From DASRQK01 sp964436635 (GTDB lineage Bacteria > Bacteroidota > Bacteroidia > Sphingobacteriales > Sphingobacteriaceae): 49,632 nucleotides of DNA. Shown piece after piece: positions 43,399-49,632 of the stretch. The notes beneath the pieces were generated by a model, which did no database searches, was not told where the DNA came from, and was given only the letters and a program-made list of their open reading frames with translations. Numbering within the stretch: position 1 is the stretch's first letter; each line of letters opens with the position of its first letter. The stretch spans positions 1 to 49,632 of the forward strand of contig CAYTDM010000018.1 of NCBI GenBank assembly GCA_964436635.1, read 5' to 3'. The position numbers and the translations under genes are program-made.

Positions 43399-44694
43399 TT
43401 ATGCGTCCTTCCAATTTGCACGATCTGCTTGTGCATATTTCCAAGGTGCTCCATTATTTTCTATGTTGCCAAACATGGCATTAATGCTCGCTGGTGCTTG
43501 CGATTCTTCCATCACCGCAAAACGTCTTAAATCTGTAATGATTTCTAAAGGATTAATCATGACAGGACAGGCTTCTACGCAGGCATTACAACTGGTACAA
43601 GCCCAAATCTCTTCGCGCGTGATATAAGTATCCAAAAGTGACTTCCCATCATCCTGGAAGCTTTTATGTTGATCAATATTCTTACCCACTTCCATTAAGC
43701 GATCACGGGTATCCATCATGATTTTTCTTGGGGAAAGCAATTTGCCTGTGATGTTTGCTGGACACACTGAAGTGCATCGCCCGCATTCAGTACAGGTATA
43801 AGCGTCTAATAAGTTTTTCCAAGTCAAATCCATCACGTCTTTGGCACCAAAACGAATCGGCCCTTCTGGAGTAGATGGTGTATAGGATGGATCCAACATC
43901 GCTTTCACTTCATTCGTCACAGAATCCATATTGGTAAATTGACCTTTCGGATTTAAGTTCGAAAAATACGTGTTCGGGAAGGCCAATAAAATATGCAAAT
44001 GCTTTGAGTACGGTAAATAATTCAAAAATGCGAATACCCCAATGATGTGAAACCACCATGCAAATCGCTCAATGAAAATTAATGAATTTACCTCATTCGG
44101 TAACAAGCCCACTAGCCATTGGCTAATAGGAAACGAACCCGCTTGAATATAATGCGGTGCGCCCAAGGCCTGTAATTTTTGGTCTGCTGCATTCATGGTT
44201 AAGAACGCAGTCATCAGTAAGATCTCAGTAATTAAAATTAGATTCGCATCGGTTTTTGGCCAGCTCGTCATTTCTGTGCCAAAAAAGCGTTTAATTTTAG
44301 ATAAATTTCTACGTGTTAAGAAGATGATACAGCCTACAAGCACCAGGAAAGCTAACCATTCAAAAGATGCGATGAGGACATTATAAAGTTTACCCATGCC
44401 TGCAAACGCTCTGTGTGTGCCAAATAATCCATCGACCACAATCTCCAACATTTCAATATTGATGATAACGAAGCCGACATACACAAAGAGGTGTAAAAGC
44501 GCGGCAAACGGTCGCTTAAACATTTTTTGTTGACCAAAGGCCACCAATAACATGGTTTTTAATCGCACTCCAGGCTGATCCGTTCTATCCAAAGCACCCC
44601 CTAAACGGATGTTACGAACGATTTTAGCGCCATTGTAGGCGGCAAGTCCAATTGCTGCTAACAATAAAATTCCAAAGATGATTTGTGTTATCAT
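43399..44694 (-). CDS. Membrane-bound Fe-S subunit (HdrC/NarI-like, two 4Fe-4S clusters)
   Basis: A 431-residue protein. The N-terminal half has about five membrane helices with histidines (His68, His216, His232, His234) suitable for haem b, as in NarI and HdrE. The C-terminal half carries two 4Fe-4S motifs: Cys301/304/307/311 (CTECGRCTSVCP) and Cys366/369/372/376 (CTSCNACVEACP). It passes electrons between quinone and the CCG partner encoded just downstream (35 bp). A plausible promoter lies at 44716-44745. Physiological donor or acceptor is unknown. Confidence 0.9.
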   Translation of the reverse strand: MITQIIFGILLLAAIGLAAYNGAKIVRNIRLGGALDRTDQPGVRLKTMLLVAFGQQKMFKRPFAALLHLFVYVGFVIINIEMLEIVVDGLFGTHRAFAGMGKLYNVLIASFEWLAFLVLVGCIIFLTRRNLSKIKRFFGTEMTSWPKTDANLILITEILLMTAFLTMNAADQKLQALGAPHYIQAGSFPISQWLVGLLPNEVNSLIFIERFAWWFHIIGVFAFLNYLPYSKHLHILLAFPNTYFSNLNPKGQFTNMDSVTNEVKAMLDPSYTPSTPEGPIRFGAKDVMDLTWKNLLDAYTCTECGRCTSVCPANITGKLLSPRKIMMDTRDRLMEVGKNIDQHKSFQDDGKSLLDTYITREEIWACTSCNACVEACPVMINPLEIITDLRRFAVMEESQAPASINAMFGNIENNGAPWKYAQADRANWKDA

Positions 44695-44715
44695 AATGGT
44701 AAATAAGGTCCACTG

Positions 44716-44745
44716 CTAAATTACCTAATAAAAATTACTATGCAA
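44716..44745 (-). promoter_or_regulatory. Promoter of the Fe-S oxidoreductase gene pair
   Basis: On the minus strand TTG (44745-44743), a 19-bp spacer and TAATTTAG (44723-44716) are one mismatch from the TTG/TAnnTTTG promoter form. Predicted start near 44711 leaves about 17 nt before the ATG at 44694. Confidence 0.4.
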
Positions 44746-44780
44746 GCATAATAATTTATTTAGATAAATTATAAACAAAT

Positions 44781-44813
44781 AAAAAAAATCCTCGCCAAAT
44801 TGACGAGGATTTT
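44781..44813 (-). terminator. Rho-independent terminator after the second ompH gene
   Basis: A 10-bp perfect stem (44785-44794 with 44804-44813; core ATCCTCG/CGAGGAT) with a 9-nt loop runs, on the minus strand, into eight T residues (complement of the A run 44781-44788). It ends the bamA-ompH-ompH transcripts, 40 bp after the ompH stop. Confidence 0.8.
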
Positions 44814-44852
44814 AACTTTTTAATTTTTTATTCGCGATGGAATACAGAACGA

Positions 44853-45401
44853 TTAGTTAACTGTAATGCCTAATTTGATTTTAACATCGTTGCTTAAATC
44901 GTCTCCTCCTTCAAAGTAAGGAACGTTTGTGCTTGAAATGTCAAATACATATGCGTATCCTTTTTCTTTCGCAACATTTTGGATCGCCACACCCACTTTT
45001 TGGTGGATAGGAGCAAATAATTCTTGTTGTTTTTGAGTCAATTCTTGCTCAGCCATTTGTTGTTGTTCTTGTAAACGACCTTCAATTTGCTGCAATTCTT
45101 GTTCTAAAGCTTGTAACTGAGGATCGATTTCATTTTTATTCGCTTCACTGCGATTCAATAATTTCTCTTGCGCCTCGTTTCTTTTTTGTTGATAAATGTT
45201 AAACATTGATTGCAATTCACCTGTTTTTACACTATCCATTGCCTTTAACTCATTCTCTGCTTTTTTAAACTCTGCAGTTGCAGTGAAAATTTCAGCATAG
45301 TTAATATGTCCGATTTTTTGTTGTGCATTTGCCGAACCAATTGTTAAAAAAAGCACTGCTACCACAGCCAGGCTCTTCAATACATTTCTCATGTTATTCA
45401 T
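44853..45401 (-). CDS. OmpH/Skp-family periplasmic chaperone (second copy)
   Basis: A 182-residue Skp-like holdase that keeps outer-membrane proteins unfolded on the way to BamA. Signal peptide to about residue 26 (TIGSANAQQ). The mature part starts IGHINYAEIF (trimer-forming strand) and continues as a long helical, Gln/Glu-rich tentacle (LQALEQELQQIEGRLQEQQ), closing with VAKEKGYAYVFDISS. It is 117 bp after the first ompH gene. ATG 45392 is an alternative start. Confidence 0.93.
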   Translation of the reverse strand: MNNMRNVLKSLAVVAVLFLTIGSANAQQKIGHINYAEIFTATAEFKKAENELKAMDSVKTGELQSMFNIYQQKRNEAQEKLLNRSEANKNEIDPQLQALEQELQQIEGRLQEQQQMAEQELTQKQQELFAPIHQKVGVAIQNVAKEKGYAYVFDISSTNVPYFEGGDDLSNDVKIKLGITVN

Positions 45402-45518
45402 CTTTGATTTAAAATTACCAACCCCAGTTGGCCCTTGTTAATGTTTATTTTTTGGTTTATTAATTCACTTTAAGCAATGATACTTAGGTGAAACAGTTTA
45501 ATTGCCTGATTCTTATAT

Positions 45519-46064
45519 TTAATTCTTAATCATTTCAGGATCCGGTTTATATCCAAGTTTCACAATCACCTCATCGCTTTTATCTAAACGAGGATTCGCA
45601 TACAAAAATACAACTTCTCCACTTTTATCCAAGATAATATCTAACGCTTGTTCAGCAGCGATTTGTTGAATGGCTTTCGCAACCCGTTCTTGAATGGGTT
45701 GAATTAATTTGATTTTTTCTTGGAACAAATCTCCTTCATAGCCAAACTTTAAGCGTTGAAATTCTTTCGTTTCAATTTCTAAATTAATGATTTCATCCTC
45801 ACGCTGTCTACGCATTTCAGGGCTTAATAAAACCTGTTCTTCTTGATATTTTTTGTACAGATTTTCGATCTCTGTAAAGCGCTGATCAATTTCTTCTTGC
45901 CATTTTATAGAGATATCATCTAACTGTTTTTGCGCAGCATTGTATTCAGGAATATGTTGTAAAATATATTCAGTATCCACATATGCAAAACGTTGAGCGA
46001 AAGCTGAGTTCACACTCAGGGCGCTAATAAACAATGTAAAAAGGGCCAGTTTTACTATTTTCAT
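45519..46064 (-). CDS. OmpH/Skp-family periplasmic chaperone (first copy)
   Basis: A 181-residue Skp-like protein, paralogous to the next gene. Signal peptide to about residue 23 (VNSAFAQ). FAYVDTEYILQHIPEYNAAQ is the strand-helix opening of the family, followed by a charged coiled coil (FTEIENLYKKYQEEQ) and closing ALDIILDKSGEVVFLY. It follows bamA by 93 bp. Two adjacent ompH genes after bamA are usual in Bacteroidota. Confidence 0.93.
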   Translation of the reverse strand: MKIVKLALFTLFISALSVNSAFAQRFAYVDTEYILQHIPEYNAAQKQLDDISIKWQEEIDQRFTEIENLYKKYQEEQVLLSPEMRRQREDEIINLEIETKEFQRLKFGYEGDLFQEKIKLIQPIQERVAKAIQQIAAEQALDIILDKSGEVVFLYANPRLDKSDEVIVKLGYKPDPEMIKN

Positions 46065-46157
46065 AATTCAACAATTAAATTGAAAATCGTGTTTTAATAT
46101 CTCCTTATTGGACAATATATGTCGAAAAAGGTTTAACTGCGTTTAATATATTATTAA

Positions 46158-48728
46158 TTAATTAAATCCTCCCATGGATTGCATGATGCTAAATGTAAAT
46201 GTTTTCTTCCATGGCATATTGACATTTGGTGGCATCGCAATCGGATCGAATGCATGTCCGTAATCTAAACCTAACATACCGAAGATCGGCAAGAAAATAC
46301 GAGCTCCCACACCAACTGTACGCCTCACTTTAAATGGATTCACATCGCGGAATCGATTCCAAGTGTTACCACCTTCTGCGAAGGCTAAAACAAACACTGT
46401 AGCTTGATCATTTAATAGTACCGGGTGTCTTAACTCTAATTGATATTTAGCATAAATCGGGCTTCCCGAGTTTTGTGCAACCACCACATCCGATGTTCCT
46501 TCAGGAATAACCATGCCACTTTCGTACCCACGCATGGCGATGATTTCTGATCCTTGCAAGAAGTCAAAGCCCATCATCCCATCACCCCCTAATTTAAAAC
46601 GTTCGAAGGCAGAAGATCCAGTTACACTGCTATATGTGCCTAAATAACCGAATTGTGCTTGAGTTTTCAAAACTAATTTGCCTGCAATCGGAATAAACCA
46701 CTGAGAATCGAATTTCCATTTATGGTATTCCACCCATTTGTAACGTTCCTCATCCGGTGCCGTTAAGTAGTTAATTTTATTAAACAAAGAATACGGCGGC
46801 GTTACTTGAACCGTTAATTTTAAGTGCGATCCAGAAGTCGGATAAATAGGCGCATCCACCGAGTTTCTGCTCAATTCCTGCGTCAAGTTAATGTTATACG
46901 AAGTACCATTATCGAACAGGAAGTAGTTACCATAGTTTTGCAACTTATACTGTTGGAACCCTAAAGAGTAATTCAATTGGAACCAGTTATCTGGCCACTG
47001 CAACTGTTTACCTAAGGTAAAGGTTACCCCATTCATCCATATTTTTTGCATCTCATTATCCGGAATGTTAAAATAACGACGGTAATATGGGTTTGCTTGC
47101 GGAGCGGACCTTGATGTGTAGGCACTCACCCCAAAATAAATCGGTTTTTTACCTCCTAACCAAGGTTCTGAGAATGAAAAACTATAAGATTGGTATTGTT
47201 TACCGCTCGTTTGTCCGCGCAAACTTAACTTTTGACCATCTCCACGAGGCAATGGTTTCCAAGAATTTTTCTTGAAGAAATTCGAGGTAGAGAAGTTATT
47301 AAAAGATAAACCAACTGTTCCAATGATTTGCCCAGCTCCAAAACCAGCTGATAACTCCACCTGATCAGAAGGCTTTTCTGCCACGGTATATTCAATATCC
47401 ACCGTTCCATCGTTTTGATTCACATTCGTAGGAATCGGGTTAGTTTTTTGCTCATCAAAATTCCCTAATTGAGCGATTTGACGCACACTTCTCATAATCA
47501 TCTCTTTCGAGAATTTTTGCCCAGGTTTGGTGTGGATATTTCTTAATAATACACGATCATTGGTTACATCGTTTCCTTTTAGAATGATGTTATTGATGGT
47601 GAATTGCGCACCCTCGTATAAGCGAATATCTAAATCGATGGTATCCCCATAAATGCGTGTTTGAATTGGATCTGCCGTAAAGGTGAGGTACCCATCATTC
47701 ATGTATAAAGTTGCTACATCATCGTTGTTCCGGGTAGGACCTTGTAATTTTGTTAACAATTTCTTTTCACTGAATACATCCCCCTTTTCGATCCCTAAAA
47801 TTTTAGTCAAAACAGTATCGGAGTATTTAGCATTTCCTTGCCAACGTATATCTCCAAAATAATATTTCGGGCCTTCGTACACATCGATGTCAACAATGAC
47901 ATTTTTCGCATCTTTTTGGTACACGGTATCTCGCAAAATCTCTGCATCCCGGTAACCACGTTCATGCAATTTTTCGATTAAACTAACTTTTGCTTCTTCG
48001 AATTTATCCTGTTTAAATTTCCCAGGACCAAAGACTCTAAACCAGGCTTTCTGACGAACTCCCTTGAAAAATTTGCGAAGCTGTGCATCCGAAAACTTCT
48101 CATTACCAGTGAAATTAATTCGTTCCGCACGCACTTTATAATTGCGATCCACGTTTACGATTAGAATCTCATTATTCGCCTGAGAACTGTCTTTTACCGT
48201 AGTCATTTCGATATCTGGGTATAAGAAGTTTTTCTCACTCAGATACTTAGTAATTGTGTTTTTCGTAGTATTTAACAGGTTTTGGTTGACAATTTTTCCT
48301 GCATTTTCATTTAAACGTTTACGAACCTCCTCGGTTTGACTTTTGCTTAAACCGTTCACTTCGATCCGGGTCAAACGCGGACGCTCCACCACATGGATAT
48401 TGAAGAAAATCGAATCTCCGCGAATGGCATCCGCATACAATTCCACTTCATCAAATAACCCTTGATCCATTAGATTTTTTACTACGTTCGACGTCTCATC
48501 ACTCGGCACCTCGATACGCGCACCTTTGACCAACCTTGAAATCGTAATTAAGACATCTGTGTCTAAGTATTGTGCCCCACTCACCGTCACCCCACCTATA
48601 ATATAAGATTGAGGTTGTAAGTAACTAAATTCATTTGGGTCACCTACATTCACACGTTGTCCTTGTTGTTGAGCAAAAACTCCGCTTACCAGAATACTGA
48701 AAAAAGAAAATATTATAAAACGCTTCAT
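46158..48728 (-). CDS. bamA: Outer-membrane protein assembly factor BamA
   Basis: Inserts beta-barrel proteins into the outer membrane. The 856-residue protein has a signal peptide (to VFAQQ, about 20), five POTRA domains (about 43-430; for example YIIGGVTVSGAQYLDTDVLI, LTRIEVNGLSKSQTEEVRKR) and a 16-strand barrel (about 440-856) ending in FTFSIMQSMGGFN. KFKLGGDGMMGFDF-type segment (RFKLGGDGMMGFDFLQGSE) and MRGYESGMV correspond to the conserved inner barrel and L6 (VRGY-like) motifs. Lies between uppS (85 bp upstream) and ompH. Confidence 0.96.
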   Translation of the reverse strand: MKRFIIFSFFSILVSGVFAQQQGQRVNVGDPNEFSYLQPQSYIIGGVTVSGAQYLDTDVLITISRLVKGARIEVPSDETSNVVKNLMDQGLFDEVELYADAIRGDSIFFNIHVVERPRLTRIEVNGLSKSQTEEVRKRLNENAGKIVNQNLLNTTKNTITKYLSEKNFLYPDIEMTTVKDSSQANNEILIVNVDRNYKVRAERINFTGNEKFSDAQLRKFFKGVRQKAWFRVFGPGKFKQDKFEEAKVSLIEKLHERGYRDAEILRDTVYQKDAKNVIVDIDVYEGPKYYFGDIRWQGNAKYSDTVLTKILGIEKGDVFSEKKLLTKLQGPTRNNDDVATLYMNDGYLTFTADPIQTRIYGDTIDLDIRLYEGAQFTINNIILKGNDVTNDRVLLRNIHTKPGQKFSKEMIMRSVRQIAQLGNFDEQKTNPIPTNVNQNDGTVDIEYTVAEKPSDQVELSAGFGAGQIIGTVGLSFNNFSTSNFFKKNSWKPLPRGDGQKLSLRGQTSGKQYQSYSFSFSEPWLGGKKPIYFGVSAYTSRSAPQANPYYRRYFNIPDNEMQKIWMNGVTFTLGKQLQWPDNWFQLNYSLGFQQYKLQNYGNYFLFDNGTSYNINLTQELSRNSVDAPIYPTSGSHLKLTVQVTPPYSLFNKINYLTAPDEERYKWVEYHKWKFDSQWFIPIAGKLVLKTQAQFGYLGTYSSVTGSSAFERFKLGGDGMMGFDFLQGSEIIAMRGYESGMVIPEGTSDVVVAQNSGSPIYAKYQLELRHPVLLNDQATVFVLAFAEGGNTWNRFRDVNPFKVRRTVGVGARIFLPIFGMLGLDYGHAFDPIAMPPNVNMPWKKTFTFSIMQSMGGFN

Positions 48729-48813
48729 TTATCTAATTTATCGCCGCTAATCTACGCTGTTATGTTGTTAATTTTTGTTAAATGATATTATTTTTCTCGA
48801 ATTAAGGCTTCGA

Positions 48814-49557
48814 TTATAATTGTTCACTGATTTTTCCAAACCGTCTTTCTCGATTTTGAAACACCCGAATCGCATCATGCAAATCCGCCCTGCTAAATTC
48901 GGGCCACAATTTATCCGTAAAATACAATTCGGAATAAGCCAATTGCCAAAGTAAAAAATTACTAATTCTGAGCTCACCACTGGTACGAATTAATAATTCC
49001 GGGTCCGGCATTTGGGCAGTCGTTAATTGCGAACCAAAATAAGACTCATCGATCTGATCCGGTTTAACATTCCCATCTTCTACCGCTCGCGCAATTTTTT
49101 TCGCTGCTTCTACAATTTCCCACCGAGCACTGTAACTGATCGCCAAAGTTAACGTGGTACGCGTATTATGAGCGGTCCGTTCAATGGCATTTTGTAATTG
49201 CAATTGACATTCTTTCGGCAATTGCTGTATATTTCCAATGGCATTGAATTTAATACCATTCTCTATTAATGATTTAATTTCTTTATTAATCGTTGCCACA
49301 AATAATTCCATCAAGGCATTGACTTCATAGCTCGGACGGTTCCAGTTTTCTGTAGAAAACGTATAAAGTGTTAAATATTTCAATCCTAAGGTAGCTGCTT
49401 CCTCTACAATTTCCCTGACGGTCGCTACCCCAGCTTTGTGCCCAAAGACACGCATTTTACCTTTCTTTTTTGCCCAACGACCGTTCCCGTCCATGATGAT
49501 CGCAACATGGTTTGGCAAACGTTCAAGGTCAATATCAGAAGGAATCCTATTTCCCAT
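48814..49557 (-). CDS. uppS: Undecaprenyl (polyprenyl) diphosphate synthase
   Basis: cis-Prenyltransferase that makes the C55 lipid carrier for peptidoglycan and LPS. At 247 residues it is of normal length. It shows HVAIIMDGNGRWAKKKG with catalytic Asp23, the GHKAGV substrate motif, TLYTFSTENWNRP, and RTSGELRISNFLLWQ and YSELYFTDKLWPEF near the end. It heads the uppS-bamA-ompH-ompH series. Its upstream leader consists of 23-bp tandem repeats that run to the window edge. Confidence 0.97.
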   Translation of the reverse strand: MGNRIPSDIDLERLPNHVAIIMDGNGRWAKKKGKMRVFGHKAGVATVREIVEEAATLGLKYLTLYTFSTENWNRPSYEVNALMELFVATINKEIKSLIENGIKFNAIGNIQQLPKECQLQLQNAIERTAHNTRTTLTLAISYSARWEIVEAAKKIARAVEDGNVKPDQIDESYFGSQLTTAQMPDPELLIRTSGELRISNFLLWQLAYSELYFTDKLWPEFSRADLHDAIRVFQNRERRFGKISEQL

Positions 49558-49564
49558 TTTATTA

Positions 49565-49632
49565 CTGTGCTGCTCTAAATGATTAAACTGTGCTGCTCTA
49601 AATGATTAAACTGTGCTGCTCTAAACTACTAA
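49565..49632 (-). repeat. 23-bp tandem repeats in the uppS leader, cut by the window edge
   Basis: CTGTGCTGCTCTAAATGATTAAA occurs at 49565-49587 and 49588-49610 without mismatch; a third copy (49611-49625) matches 15 bases and then diverges. The array begins 8 bp upstream of the uppS start codon, so it forms the mRNA leader or the 3' end of an upstream gene; each unit has in-frame-breaking TAG/TAA triplets on the minus strand. What lies beyond cannot be seen. Confidence 0.9.

Noticed and set aside
1..49632. Prophage, transposon, toxin-antitoxin or defence system
   Set aside because: No transposase, integrase, phage structural gene, restriction or cas gene was recognised; the gene content is core metabolism and envelope functions.

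Overview
The window comes from a chromosome of a Bacteroidota bacterium, most likely in the order Cytophagales (inference). Supporting points are proteins typical of that phylum (DUF3098, DUF4834, an OstA-like LPS export protein, a TruB without a PUA domain, two adjacent OmpH/Skp genes after bamA), many lipoproteins, start codons without obvious Shine-Dalgarno sites, and several promoter -7 boxes of the Bacteroidota form TAnnTTTG. The DNA is moderately AT-rich. No rRNA, tRNA, insertion sequence, prophage or CRISPR array was found; this is dense core-genome sequence with one resistance-type operon at the left edge.

Layout. 1-7797 (minus): a probable six-gene operon of TetR regulator, TolC-like outer-membrane channel, membrane fusion protein, RND pump, beta-lactamase-family serine hydrolase and the start of a VOC (glyoxalase-fold) gene cut by the window edge. 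7798-9208: divergent control region and an RhlE-type DEAD-box helicase with a TTG start. 9317-9419: an isolated promoter plus strong terminator that looks like a small RNA gene of about 65 nt. 9506-12479 (minus): cytochrome c, SCO1/SenC copper chaperone, a small lipoprotein and an OmpA-family protein. 12697-21464 (plus): alaS, a TlpA-like lipoprotein, an orphan OmpR-type response regulator, a long PurF paralogue and a CPA2 cation/proton antiporter. 21479-23644: a ChaN-like protein and, divergently, a dicarboxylate/amino-acid symporter. 23649-27281 (minus): ftsX, DUF3098, uppP, truB, ribF. 27374-35979 (plus): leuS, a DPP-IV family peptidase, dipeptide epimerase, deoxyhypusine-synthase-like protein, a repeat-containing protein with a possible HolD-like C-terminus, and rdgB. 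36076-38196 (minus): an LptA/OstA-like protein. 38270-41896 (plus): tilS, a PH-like membrane protein, DUF4834, recF, dciA. 41924-44694 (minus): tsaC-like, then an HdrB-like CCG protein and its membrane-bound Fe-S partner. 44853-49557 (minus): uppS, bamA, ompH, ompH, an envelope biogenesis cluster.

How the genes work together. Much of the window serves the cell envelope: lipid carrier synthesis and recycling (uppS, uppP), outer-membrane protein assembly (bamA, two ompH), LPS transport (OstA-like), division (ftsX) and drug export. A second theme is translation and RNA (alaS, leuS, truB, tilS, tsaC, DEAD helicase). A third is redox and respiration (SCO1, cytochrome c, TlpA-like, Fe-S pair).

The least ordinary features are the extended resistance operon, the orphan small RNA candidate, the deoxyhypusine-synthase-like enzyme, the repeat-containing protein with a hairpin abutting its start codon, and a recurring pattern of short tandem duplications (9 to 23 bp) placed at or very near start and stop codons at six or more gene boundaries.
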